64,000 bases of DNA, taken from contig CP145422.1 of the NCBI GenBank assembly GCA_036867785.1, positions 124,001 through 188,000 of the forward strand. Reading direction: 5' to 3'. Source of the DNA: Plasmodiophora brassicae. Lineage: Eukaryota; Endomyxa: Phytomyxea; Phytomyxea; Plasmodiophorida. Shown here one piece after another: positions 30,075-40,102 of the stretch. A model generated the notes under the pieces. The model was not told where the DNA came from. It was given only the letters and a program-made list of their open reading frames with translations, and ran no database searches. Position 1 is the stretch's first letter. Every line of letters starts with the position of its first letter. A program made the position numbers and the translations under genes.

Positions 30075-32258
30075 TTACAGGTCTGCTGCCGAGGCGCAGT
30101 GGACGCAAGGGCACCAGCAGTCGATCCGGTAAATGGAGCAGGACGTCGTCGCGTCCTGGATGAGCATCTGGCAATTGCAGAGCCATCGGACCTCGCGCGG
30201 GCTGCCCAGCGTGCGGATCTTCGCCAGCGATTGCCTGCAGCCGTGCACCAGGTCCCATATTTCGACCCGGATCGTGACCGGCGACTCCATCGACAGCGGC
30301 TCCTCCAGGAAGTCGTCCGACTCGTCCGAGTCGAAGTCGCGGTCCGAGTCGTAGTCGAACGTGATCTGCTGGCGTAGCGTCAGCACCGCCAGCCGGATCC
30401 CATCCGGCGACGCAGCCAGGATCCAGTCGCTGGTTCGCGACCGCGCCTCGTACGGCACTGTGTACAGAGCGGACCCATCGCAACGGTAGGCGACGAGCTC
30501 GAACGTGCTGGGCGACAGCGTTTTCCGAATCGAGTACATAAATCGGCCGTCGCGCGCGATCGCCAACGGGTTATCAACACTGGGATCGCCCGGGTCGCGA
30601 ACCACCGCCACGTTCCGCCACTGGAGCGACGCAAACTGTGCCGCGTCGAGCAGCGCGGGCGGGTCATCGGCCCTGCAGACGGCAACCCGGACCTCGACGT
30701 CGAGGTCGTAGATCGACCCGACGCCGGCCAGCCGGACCAGGCCGCCGTCCGGCGTGGCGACCACCTGGTAGGTGCCACCGTACCGCAGCCCGTTGCTGGG
30801 CCCGGGCAGATCGAGGCGCTTCACCGGCGAACCGTCCGGTTCCAGCTCGTACAGGGCATTGTCTGACAGCACCGACAGGCGGCGCCCGTTCACAGAATAG
30901 CACGCGGCGCGGAACGGACCCGGATGGTACCGGTGCGACCCGTCGGCGAGGCGCACGACAACGACGCCGGCCGGTTCCGGCCACACCTGGTTCCCGTTCG
31001 CGTCGAACGCCGTTGCTGACGCGCCCCCGTTCGGGTCGCCGGCGTACGTCTCGACGGCGACGGCGACCTGCGTCCCGTCCGGCGACACGCTCGTCCCGCC
31101 GTGGACGACGACGTACCGGTGCGCCGGCAACGGGTCCAGACAGTTCCTGGCGACGATGACGCGCGGTTCCAGGCGCAGGTCGGTGCGCAGCATCGTCAGC
31201 GAGCGGCTGTCGCTGCGGTAGACGACGAGGCGGCCGCAGGTCGAGAACACGGCCGACCGTGGCACGTCGTCGATCGTGCCGTACAGCGACAGCGCCGGCG
31301 ACCGCAGCGCGACCCGCGATCGCACCACCGAGTGAAGCCGGGCGCGCTGTACAGAACGCAGGTCGTCCAGGTCCAGGAACCGGGCGACGACGACGAGGAC
31401 GTCGTGGGGCAGGCGGCTCAGCGCCCCGAGCGGCGGATCGTGCGGGCCGGCGTCGTGCTCCGGTCGGGCACGCCCCGGATCTGGGAACCCCCAGCGGGAC
31501 AGCGGGATGCGGACGTCCCTGCCGACGTCGTCGTAGGCGCACAGGCAGAACCGGTCCATGTCGAACCGCGGGCGGAACATGCCCAGGCCACAGAAGACGT
31601 AGCGCGACGCCGACGACGTCGTGACGACGACGACGCCGCAGACCGCGCTGCGCGTGCTTCTGTTGACGAGGTCGACCGCCAGGAGACGATCCGCGCAGGT
31701 CGCCACCGATCGGATCCCGAGGCAATGCGCCTTGTGCGACGGGGCGTCCAGCACGGACGGCAGGCGCCACTGCCCGGCCGGTTTGGGTCGGGTCGACGCG
31801 CGCTGCGGGTCGACGAGCTCGACGACGACGGAGCAGCCGGCGTCCAGCGGGCCGATGCAGACGCGGAACCGGCCGCATGACGATCGCGTCCATTTGTGCT
31901 TCCGGTCGCGACGTTGCTCGTCGCGGGGCGATACGAGAACGTCGTCGTCATCGGCGACGGCGTCGACGCGTTCGGCGCGCGACACGCAATCCTGGCACCT
32001 GCTGACGGCCGGGTTTCGACGCCACTGGTTGTTGCTGTACCCGGTCCGGTCCACCGCCTGCCGGCACTGCGAGCAGACGCGCGACGGCACCCGTCGCGGC
32101 CCGTGATGCACGGGGGCGCCGGGCCGGGCGGGCACGGCCGTCCCCCCGACGCACCGCCGGCATCGCCCTGCGTCCGCCGGCCGCTGCCATTGCGTGTAGC
32201 TGAAGCCGGACCGAGGCACCGTCGCCCGGCACTGCGAGCAGACACGCGTCGATGGCAT
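30075..32258 (-). CDS. Double Zn-motif, F-box, propeller-like protein
   Basis: An intronless 727-residue gene. The N-terminus carries two copies of a four-cysteine module: CSQCRATVPRSGFSYTQWQR ending CRRC, and CSQCRQAVDRTGYSNNQWRR ending CQDC, a pattern like the Stc1-type zinc domain. An F-box-like segment follows at about residue 290 (LSRLPHDVLVVVARFLDLDD). From about 330 to 700 there are repeated short beta blades (VFSTCGRLVVYRSDSRSLTM; SDWILAASPDGIRLAVLTLR) consistent with a beta-propeller, and an Asp-rich loop (DYDSDRDFDSDESDDF) near residue 655. The layout suggests a substrate adaptor for a ubiquitin ligase. No orthologue is recognised. Confidence 0.75.
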   Translation of the reverse strand: MPSTRVCSQCRATVPRSGFSYTQWQRPADAGRCRRCVGGTAVPARPGAPVHHGPRRVPSRVCSQCRQAVDRTGYSNNQWRRNPAVSRCQDCVSRAERVDAVADDDDVLVSPRDEQRRDRKHKWTRSSCGRFRVCIGPLDAGCSVVVELVDPQRASTRPKPAGQWRLPSVLDAPSHKAHCLGIRSVATCADRLLAVDLVNRSTRSAVCGVVVVTTSSASRYVFCGLGMFRPRFDMDRFCLCAYDDVGRDVRIPLSRWGFPDPGRARPEHDAGPHDPPLGALSRLPHDVLVVVARFLDLDDLRSVQRARLHSVVRSRVALRSPALSLYGTIDDVPRSAVFSTCGRLVVYRSDSRSLTMLRTDLRLEPRVIVARNCLDPLPAHRYVVVHGGTSVSPDGTQVAVAVETYAGDPNGGASATAFDANGNQVWPEPAGVVVVRLADGSHRYHPGPFRAACYSVNGRRLSVLSDNALYELEPDGSPVKRLDLPGPSNGLRYGGTYQVVATPDGGLVRLAGVGSIYDLDVEVRVAVCRADDPPALLDAAQFASLQWRNVAVVRDPGDPSVDNPLAIARDGRFMYSIRKTLSPSTFELVAYRCDGSALYTVPYEARSRTSDWILAASPDGIRLAVLTLRQQITFDYDSDRDFDSDESDDFLEEPLSMESPVTIRVEIWDLVHGCRQSLAKIRTLGSPREVRWLCNCQMLIQDATTSCSIYRIDCWCPCVHCASAADL

Positions 32259-32851
32259 TCGACAGCCACCGACCAGCGCCGCACCACGCCCGCCAAATAT
32301 AATAATTCGGCTGCAAATGCAATAATATCCAATTGCCCATCAGTGAACGTCCAGAACAATTTTGCTGGCTGGTACCGAGGCGGAGGAAATGGGGTTCGAG
32401 CACCTTTAATTTGGAAATCGTCACCCAAACGTTGGAGTTGAGCACCTACGCCACTGACGCTCACCACCTACCAGTTTGGGACATACCGGGAGTGGGCATT
32501 CTGTAATAATTTCGTCTACTGGTGGCCAACGCAGGCGGACTCCAGTAGACGAAAGTAAAATTTATACTTCAGTCCTTCGTCGCCCCACGAAGCACGATCT
32601 GCTTCCATCACTTCGGCAGGACGGCGCCAGCCGTCGACACGGGGAACAGTCGACGTGGCGGCGTCCGCATTCGCCAGCCGGCGCCGGCGACCGCCCGCGG
32701 CATACACAGTTCGCGCGTGCCATCTGTTGACGATCATAATTTTAGGGGAATGGCGAATGGGCGGAATGGCGCGGGGCGCCGACGACCCTCTGTTCTATTT
32801 TCGTGACCGTGTGCGTCGGCGGTCGTTGTACCGAGACGAGGGTCGCGGCGG
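32259..32851. other. Intergenic, nothing recognised
   Basis: Divergent promoter region between the F-box/propeller gene and BRK1. No coding pattern, no RNA gene and no clear repeat seen; a few AT-richer stretches occur around 32300-32350. Confidence 0.4.
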
Positions 32852-33135
32852 ATGGGGACGGAGGATTCCGGCGACGGCGACCACTACGAGGTCAACGATG
32901 CCGTCCAGGCCGACTGGCAGCAGCGCGAGTTCGTCGAGATGCTCAAGATGAACATGGTCAAGATCGTCGCCGTCCTGAACCGATTCGGTACGATCGTTCG
33001 TGGGTTGCGCACTGCCGCGACGTCAACTGCTCACGTCATCGTCCAGATGCGTCCGCGCGGGAGCGCTTGTCCAAGATCAACGATCGGATTGGCACGCTGG
33101 AGAGAAATATCGAGTACGTGCCCGCTGTGGAATAG
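32852..33135 (+). CDS. BRK1: BRK1 / HSPC300, WAVE complex subunit
   Basis: BRK1 is the smallest subunit of the WAVE regulatory complex, which activates Arp2/3 to build branched actin. Exons 32852-32987 and 33047-33135 (intron 59 nt) encode 74 residues; human BRK1 has 75. Aligned landmarks: VQADWQQREFVEMLKMNMVK (family HQDWANREYIE), ADFLN-like IVAVLNRF, and after the junction DASARERLSKINDRIGTLER followed by NIEYV. The whole protein is a single long helix that enters the WAVE/ABI trimer. The gene lies tail to tail with MZT1. Confidence 0.93.
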
Positions 33136-33246
33136 CCACCAAAACCCGACTTGCTCATGCTGGTTCTGTTCAGGTATCTCGAGGTTCTGCTCGGCAGCGA
33201 CAAAGGACAATAAACACCGACCTCCACGATTGTATACGCTGTTCGG

Positions 33247-33521
33247 TCAGCACCGGTCGATGCCTTCAGTGGTCGCCACCGGTCGCCGCAGCTCGCAAAC
33301 AACCATGGCGAGGGCCTCCGGGTTGACGCCAGCCTCGCATAGCGACACCAGTATGGACAGCGTCTCCCGATCCAGGCCCGTGTTCAACGCCTCCGATATC
33401 TCGTGCAGCACTGCCGGCAACGTCAACGCACGCCCCCCGACGAGCCACGCCGGTGCCACGACTCACCGGACAGCGCCTCCCGGGCCTGCGCATCCGCCGC
33501 CTTCGCCTGGCCTTCTTCCAT
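33247..33521 (-). CDS. MZT1: MZT1 / MOZART1, gamma-tubulin complex adaptor
   Basis: MZT1 binds the N-termini of gamma-tubulin complex proteins and is needed to recruit and activate microtubule nucleation. Exons 33521-33467 and 33410-33247 (intron 56 nt, GTGAGT donor) encode 72 residues. The junction restores [20 protein letters not shown], continuing [20 protein letters not shown] and VVCELRR, the full family consensus. The ORF upstream of the splice in exon 2's frame is not used. The stop lies 111 bp from that of BRK1. Confidence 0.95.
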
Positions 33522-33789
33522 CGCGGACGCCGCCGCACTTGTTACGAACGACGACGGCCCGCCGAGCGCCCCATTTGGAACATGGACCCACAACAACGTC
33601 CCCCTTTATTTCGTCCACTAGACCCGCAGCTGCACCGGAGCCATCGGGACGTCTCCGAGGTTTCACCCACGCGCGTGCAGACAACCAGCCGGGCTGCAGT
33701 GCACGCGTTTTGCTGACGACGTGGGGAGCTGCAGCACGTCGGCCGGAACGTTCCCGGGGGGCGGCAGCGGCGCTATTTAAATTATAAGG

Positions 33790-34671
33790 TCAGATTGCGA
33801 AGGTTATGGTGACGACGACGGCGATCGTGCCGACGAGGTGGCAGGTCTGGGGTGGCGACCGGGAGCAGGCGGCGGCGGCGCTGCCGCGGCGGTCGGGCTC
33901 GGTGGCGAACCCGAAGCGCGGGTCGGTGAGGACCCAGGCGGACGCGCTGCCGCCGATCAGGCCCCCGATCAGGATCGCGGACGATGGCGACATGGTTGTC
34001 GGCCGAGGCGCCGCCGCACGTGGCAACGGGCGCCTGTGGGCCGACAAGGCCGTCGCACGAAGTCGCCTGACAGCTGCCGCGCCGTACTTCCTGGCCAGCA
34101 GCCCCAGCGCTAGAACGCTTCCGGACGCGACCAGGGCACGCCGGGTTAATCGTCGTCGTCCGACCTCGTTCCGGTTCGGGCGCACGTGCTCGTCGTGCCA
34201 TGGTGCGAACGGGGACACGATGGGCGGGAATCGGATGTCGAAGGTCATCTCGCTGTCCAGGGTGGCGACGGTGACCTCATCCTGCAGCGCCCGCACCGGT
34301 GCGCCCCCGCTGAAACGACGGGCACTTTCCGGTAGGAGGATCCGGCGCGTTGCCGTCGTGGTGACGTTGCCAAAGATGCCGTTATCCGGGCGAACCATCC
34401 TGACCAGGTCGACGGACGGGGTGACGTGCGGCGTCCGGACCCAGATCGTAATCACGTACATCTCGAAGTCTTCGTCATCCTTGATCTCTATCGTACGGTA
34501 GGAGCCTCGCGGCCAGGGAACCTCGCAGCCGTCGCTGTCGAAGAATTGCGTCAGGTCCACCTTGGACAGCACTACGAGCGCTCGGCTCCGGAACGTGAAC
34601 TCCACGACTGTTTCTGCTGCCGCTGCTACGACGGCCATGCACAGGCAGGCAACGGCAACGTGCCAGGGCAT
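33790..34671 (-). CDS. Secreted or membrane protein, hypothetical
   Basis: A 293-residue frame with a clear signal peptide (MPWHVAVACLCMAVVAAAAE). The luminal part is beta-rich (TVVEFTFRSRALVVLSKVDL; FEMYVITIWVRTPHV). Two weakly hydrophobic segments occur later (ALVASGSVLALGLLARKYG and SSAILIGGLIGGSASAWVL) and a third at the extreme C-terminus (LVGTIAVVVTITFAI), which could be membrane spans or a GPI-type signal. The second half has a Pro/Arg-rich stretch and might include a retained intron. No family recognised. Confidence 0.55.
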   Translation of the reverse strand: MPWHVAVACLCMAVVAAAAETVVEFTFRSRALVVLSKVDLTQFFDSDGCEVPWPRGSYRTIEIKDDEDFEMYVITIWVRTPHVTPSVDLVRMVRPDNGIFGNVTTTATRRILLPESARRFSGGAPVRALQDEVTVATLDSEMTFDIRFPPIVSPFAPWHDEHVRPNRNEVGRRRLTRRALVASGSVLALGLLARKYGAAAVRRLRATALSAHRRPLPRAAAPRPTTMSPSSAILIGGLIGGSASAWVLTDPRFGFATEPDRRGSAAAACSRSPPQTCHLVGTIAVVVTITFAI

Positions 34672-34810
34672 CCCGCGTCGTTCGACGACTGCCCGTGCGG
34701 CGGCACAACGGCGGCGCCTGCCAAAAATAGCGAATTGCGGCGCATATTCCGTATCGCTGCATGTTCAGTCCGACGGTCGCATGTCCAAACCAACCGTCGA
34801 CGTGGCGGCT

Positions 34811-35738
34811 TTACTTTGATTGCCGGTACATCCGCGACTGGACGATGATGAGAACGTCGAAGGCGAGCGTGCCGATGCTGCCGAGCAGGTACGGGAGCTT
34901 CTTGACGCAGAACTCGGCCCAGAAGTTGTCCGTGACGACCGGCGCGGCTTGCTCGATGACGGCGTCGACGATGATCCGCAGGCCGTACGTCGTGTTCGCC
35001 GCCACGAACAGCATGAACATGGCCGGGGACAGGTCGTCGCAGCGCTTCTCCTGGTAGTTCTTGACGACCTGAGGGATACGCGCGAAAAAGAACAACGCAT
35101 TGCCGAGCCAGGCCAGGACGGTCCCGGTCGTCGTCACCCAGAACGCCAGATTCTCCTCGGGAACGCAGAGCACCTTGTTGTCTTGGAGCAGCGTCCTGGA
35201 CGCAGCCGATGACGGTACGGTCGTGGACGTGAACGACGACAGGGTTCCCGTGGTGAACAGCGCAACGCCGAACAGAGCAACAGCCGCCTTCCTCGTCGCC
35301 GACGTCCTCGCGCCGTATCGCTTCGGGTAGACGCGGTTGTAGTAGTACATCTGCGACAGCATGACGGCGTCATCGAACAGGAAGTACCCGCCGAGGACAA
35401 CCATGGTCAGCGGCTGCTGCAACAGGACACTTGATATGAAGTTCGAAATGTCAGCGACGGCGCGGACGACGATGAACGCTGCCGATAGCGATTCGCAATG
35501 CTTGTTGCGGTAGTTGCGCCAGTACTGAGGCAGGCCTGCCGTCATCCATGCCAGGATGGACAATACGCCTGCAAGGTGACGTCAGGACGCGGCGTACGGC
35601 ACAGACGGGGAACGACGAACCCAGCATTGACGGGACATATTCGAGCGGCGTGTAGACGCATTCGCCAAAGACGGTCCCCATGAACTGAGAGTACCGGTAC
35701 CCATTCTTGTAGATCGGTTCGCATTCACACCACGCCAT
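34811..35738 (-). CDS. PQ-loop (SLC66/Ypq-like) membrane transporter
   Basis: Exons 35738-35621 and 35568-34811 (intron 52 nt) give 291 residues. PQ-loop proteins have seven transmembrane helices with two Pro-Gln hinges; the SLC66A1/Ypq group exports cationic amino acids from lysosomes. Visible: FGECVYTPLEYVPSMLGVLS at the first helix, the first PQ loop AGLPQYWRNYRNKHCESLS, a long loop, and the second PQ loop FARIPQVVKNYQEKRCDDLS, each followed by a FxxxxxxA-type helix. The last helix ends PYLLGSIGTLAFDVLIIVQS. The extra cysteines at the N-terminus are lumenal. The substrate is inferred only from the family; sugar or cystine is possible. Confidence 0.85.
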
Positions 35739-36699
35739 CGCGGACGCTTGCAACGGATTTGCAATTGGGCGCTCCCGTCAGCGATCAGGTCACCCCGAAG
35801 CAACAACGCAAAAGAAAGTCCGTGGCTGACTGGCCCTACAGCTCGGCCGACTGTAGCAGCAACGCCTGCGCCCAGCACCGCTGTGTCGGCCGCCTGTGGC
35901 CGGTGCACTCCGTAGCCAGCAGCCCGCTCACGAACGAGGTCGCTTAAGGTTGGCCCGTTTCAGGATCCGAAACGTCAGCTTCTGATTATTAGGTAGACTG
36001 ATCGGGACGTTCTTTCCGTTGCACCGTTTTAATGGTTCCCTGGAGAGTCGTTACGTACTATGACGTTGCCAAAGAGTTCGGGATGAGGGCGCTACCAGCC
36101 AACGGTTCCGGGCGCTGGTTAACCACCTTCGGCGGTTCGAGACCGTTTTGCGATCGGGTCTCTGCAACGTTTCGTATCTGGGCAATATAGGCTATATACA
36201 CCCAAGTGTCGCTTAGTTAAGCGAGCGAGTTTCGGGGCCTCGTAACAACACGACAAGCTGGGTTGGTCGTGTCACGATCGGAGAGTGTTGAGGTATTCGC
36301 AGACAATATGAACATGTTGAGTTATTCTCCACCGAGCTACGCTGCAGCCGCGTACGACGGGGAAAGAAGGCGCGTCCTGTGATCAAAGTGCCGAAACGAT
36401 TACTGGCGCATCGGGACCGCTGCGCTGCGGCCAAGAGCAGCTATCGAAGACGATGACTGTTGTTGAGCATAATGCTGCACAGTATAGATATTCTCGAATG
36501 CTGAACTCGTTCGGTTACGGTAACTTAAGACAGAAGGCACAACACCCCAGATGTTGTTCAGTTCCTAGCGGAAAAGTAACATTTCCACTGGCAGTAACAG
36601 GTCCTGTGCATCTGATCTGACGGGTTGATCCCAGTACAGTATGTTTGGTTCAAACGTGCTCAGTGATGTTTTGTCAGGAATCCACAGCGTGCTGCCAAG
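35739..36699. other. Intergenic, AT-richer, nothing recognised
   Basis: Almost 1 kb with lower GC than the flanks and frequent stops in all frames. Contains no tRNA, no repeat and no coding pattern that I can support. Confidence 0.45.
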
Positions 36700-39012
36700 T
36701 CAGACGACGTCACCATTGTGGCAACGCTGTTGGATGAACGTAGACATCTCGGCGTGGCGCGCGCTGACGACTTCCATGAAAAGCCTTTCGACGGTTCGGA
36801 TACAATCATTACTGCCATCATCATCAAGGACTTGCCACAAGGTGACCTCCGACAGCATGTTCAAGAACGTGCGGTTCTTGAACTTGTCACGAGCGTCCAC
36901 CAACCGGCAAAAGTCGTCCAACGACGCCAACCTGATGTGTAGAGAAATCACCATCTGGGACAACTTCTCCATCAGACCGTCTAGGTGCTGGCGCCAACGG
37001 TGGAACACGTCGACGTCTCTGACGTGAACGGCGTAACGAGTCGCTTCGTAAACAGTATGCGCAGCCGTATGCAGGATCGTCCAGCCAGCAGGAACGTCTC
37101 GGTGCACTACAACCTCATTCAGAATGCCCAGGCGTTTCCCTTGTGCCAGGACAATCTCAACAGCAGGAAGACCCATCATGACCGCCCAGTGGATCACTGA
37201 CAAACCGTCATAGCACCCGAGAAGGAATCTCTGAAGGACCCCGTCGCCCCTACGATTCCGAATCAAGTTCAGCGTTGTGGCGAGCGGTTCGGCGCGAGCT
37301 TTGGAAAACAAGATGGCCGCATGGTGGCGGTTCACGCGGGATGGAAGAGGCGGTGCCAGATGGGAGATGATCAAGGTCGTCGAAGGGGGCCGCGACAAGA
37401 ATGCGACTTTGCCTCGAGGACTGCCCGCACAAGCCACCATCGCGACTTCGTACGAAGACATGGTCCTATTGGCGGCTGCCAGCACTGCCACGATGGGTAC
37501 GACGTGTTGTTCGTGACTGGGGCTCCGCATCCAGAATTCCATGCAGGAGTCGCCTTTGACAACGCGTTGCAACGCTCCCCAGATCCAGTCCCGGCTTGAT
37601 GCACGACGCAGGATCCATTTAACGATGTGGCCCGTCATGCACTTCTTATGGAAGATTGTGTACCCGTCTTCGTTGACGTGACGTAAAGCCGCCTGGACTT
37701 GGTCGTCGGTCGCGTGTCGCACTAAGCGATCCAGCACGGTCACGGGATCAGCTATGCCGCACACGAAGAGATTGGTAAGTGCAGAGACACCAGGGCCACT
37801 GAGGATCACAGTGTCATCATCGAACATGGCCAGCAGCTGGCGAACAGGGAGCCGGTTGGAGAATTCATCTCCAATCGCGAGGGCAAGAACGCGACGCTTC
37901 CAGTTACGCTCGTCAAACCCGTCCCCGAATCGTCGGCGAAGAGCGCCCAAACAGGTTTCCAGCAGGACCGGTTTGTTGTCATTCGGCAGTCTCAAACGCC
38001 GTCTCAGGGGCTCGAAATGGAGCGCAAGTCCCCAGTAGGAGTAAGCGAGGAAGTCATCGTCTGCCTCCAGAAACGTCATCAAATGCTCCGCGAACGTAAA
38101 TGCCTCGTCGCTGCCCGCGGTGTACCCTCGAACGCCACCGCTGTAGGAATGTGGGTTCATGTCAGAACCCAGCATTATGAGCAGGTTCGCCGCGCGGAAA
38201 TAGCCTTCAGTTGTGGCTGTGTCCAGGAGACCGGTAATATCCATTCCGTGTGCCACCATGACCTTCAGTAGGTCAAAGTCCAGGTCGCCATTCCGGATCT
38301 GCTCCTCAATATCGCAGTACGCCAGACCAGATAGGGCCATTCGCACCAAGTTGCGGTGGTGTTCAGGAAGCAGTTGCAGCAGAGCAGACGTAATACTGTC
38401 TCGTTCGTCGTACGGGACGGGGAATTTGTCAGACGCGGCAATTCGTTCGGATGCTGACGCCGCGTAGGCGTCAAAGCCTGCGACATCAAGAAAAGAGATA
38501 GAATGTTGGCGAAGGAACTGAAAGGCGCGCAAAGCTCGTTCCCGGTGCTGGATGTCAGCACTCCGTTGCGATGTGTGTCGTATAGCAACTCCAAGGGCAT
38601 ATCCGTCAGCCAATCGCCAATCGACGACAATCGTCTTGAGCATCATCCGGAAATGGCCTGCATCAATGTCATGGTCACCGTTGAGCAGATGGTCAGGGAG
38701 TAGGATCTGGGGGCGCAACGGCACCCGGCGATGGAGACATTCATGGATCCATTCCGCAGATGGATCGCGAAGATAGTCGATGGCGTGGGGATCCTCGAAG
38801 TACGACAGAAGCGTCGTAAGGTTGGCTTCCGGTTTGAACAGCATCTCCCACTGACGCCTCGAGGTCAGGTCGGGTTCAAAACATGTCGTGAAACGATCGT
38901 GGGTGTCATCATCAACGCGGGCCGTGCGTCCAATTGCCACCACGCTGAACGCAAGAACGATGACGCGAGTGAACGCCATCGGAATTCCGGAATGAAGCAG
39001 CCTCCGCCACAT
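36700..39012 (-). CDS. Secreted ankyrin-type protein
   Basis: An intronless 770-residue gene. Either ATG at 39012 or the one 11 codons later could start it; the second gives a better signal peptide (MAFTRVIVLAFSVVAIGRTA). The N-terminal 450 residues are helical and of unknown type. The C-terminal part has ankyrin-like units (GLSVIHWAVMMGLPAVEIVL; GWTILHTAAHTVYEATRYAV; EDGYTIFHKKCMTGHIVKWI). A secreted ankyrin protein is unusual for a free-living cell and would fit an extracellular or host-directed protein; that is inference. No catalytic motif is seen. Lower local GC (about the same as 36 kb) separates it from neighbours. Confidence 0.72.
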   Translation of the reverse strand: MWRRLLHSGIPMAFTRVIVLAFSVVAIGRTARVDDDTHDRFTTCFEPDLTSRRQWEMLFKPEANLTTLLSYFEDPHAIDYLRDPSAEWIHECLHRRVPLRPQILLPDHLLNGDHDIDAGHFRMMLKTIVVDWRLADGYALGVAIRHTSQRSADIQHRERALRAFQFLRQHSISFLDVAGFDAYAASASERIAASDKFPVPYDERDSITSALLQLLPEHHRNLVRMALSGLAYCDIEEQIRNGDLDFDLLKVMVAHGMDITGLLDTATTEGYFRAANLLIMLGSDMNPHSYSGGVRGYTAGSDEAFTFAEHLMTFLEADDDFLAYSYWGLALHFEPLRRRLRLPNDNKPVLLETCLGALRRRFGDGFDERNWKRRVLALAIGDEFSNRLPVRQLLAMFDDDTVILSGPGVSALTNLFVCGIADPVTVLDRLVRHATDDQVQAALRHVNEDGYTIFHKKCMTGHIVKWILRRASSRDWIWGALQRVVKGDSCMEFWMRSPSHEQHVVPIVAVLAAANRTMSSYEVAMVACAGSPRGKVAFLSRPPSTTLIISHLAPPLPSRVNRHHAAILFSKARAEPLATTLNLIRNRRGDGVLQRFLLGCYDGLSVIHWAVMMGLPAVEIVLAQGKRLGILNEVVVHRDVPAGWTILHTAAHTVYEATRYAVHVRDVDVFHRWRQHLDGLMEKLSQMVISLHIRLASLDDFCRLVDARDKFKNRTFLNMLSEVTLWQVLDDDGSNDCIRTVERLFMEVVSARHAEMSTFIQQRCHNGDVV

Positions 39013-39419
39013 GCACGCGCGCCGACCACTGCGGATCGGGTCGAACTTCGGTGCCCCGAAATAGAATCCGGGGTCGCGGACTTCCGTGGACGGCGCGACT
39101 CACGAGGTGGAGAAAGGTTGGGCCCGAGACGCGGACGCCCGTTTTGTCCGCCCAGCGCAGAGGAGACCAATGATGCAGTACGTAGATCGAATACATTGAC
39201 GACATACGAAGGATGGCAGTTCCCTACAGGCCGCCGGCAGGTACGACCGCATCGACAGGGACGCGGTCGCCCGATCCGATCTGGCCGACGTGCCGGCCGA
39301 CGCGCTCCGCCCTTGCGACCCACCAACAGCGCCCGTCAGATCAGGGCAGTGGGCGTTGGCGTCCGTGAGCAAGCTGACAACCGACCACGTGCGGCTGGTC
39401 CCCAGTGCTCGTACTTTAC

Positions 39420-40102
39420 CGCCATCCAGTCTCGTTCAGGATGCCCTGTCCCGGACGCGAGTTCAAACCCGGAAAGGCGTCCGAGCGGTCGTGTCCAGGC
39501 GGTAGGCGGCATCCGACATAGGACTGCTGGGGAGGACTTGTTCTGCAGGCGCGGGTCGTGAACGACAACGACAGGAGGGTTCGACTCGGCCTGGCACCTG
39601 CCGCAATCGGCAACGGCTACCGCGAGATCATCGTGGATGCGACTGCCGTACATGCGGGCACCTTCCGATGGGGAAGTGCCTCGGGACGACTCGGCAATGT
39701 CGAATTGTAAACGCCATCGCTGACGAACTAGTATTCAACAACTGTACATTCTGGTGGTTCGATGGTGGAACAGTACACAACGACAGCCACAGTTCGGTGC
39801 CCCTCGATTGTCTAATAGCCCCGCAGTCTCAACCGTTCTTCCACATGAATGAATGGCTGTCATCAACGCGACAAGCATCAGGAGGCTGCTCGACAATATC
39901 CGATTCGACGTCGGGACAGCAGGAGGGAAGTGGTATCCCGACAGTGTGCACTATCAGCTGACCGATGTGCATGTTTTCTGGGCGTGTACAGGGTTGTGTG
40001 CACCAATGGTCACCTTGACCGTTGGAGATGGCTGGCAATACCTGGGACCACGACTCGAAGGATTGCCCGCCTCTGCTCCGCATACAAGAACATTGTCGTG
40101 CA
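39420..40102 (+). CDS. Unresolved multi-exon gene, probably secreted
   Basis: Several open, protein-like stretches on the plus strand: TGCTCGTACTTTACC onward (CSYFTAIQSRSGCPVPDASS), then after a possible 51-nt intron (39504-39554) ARVVNDNDRRVRLGLAPAAI and GYREIIVDATAVHAGTFRWG, and finally LLDNIRFDVGTAGGKWYPDS and FWACTGLCAPMVTLTVGDGW up to the end. The pieces look like one extracellular domain rich in aromatic residues and cysteine. I could not place all junctions, and the 5' end may lie near 39210. The 3' end abuts the stop of the cyclase-like gene. Confidence 0.35.
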
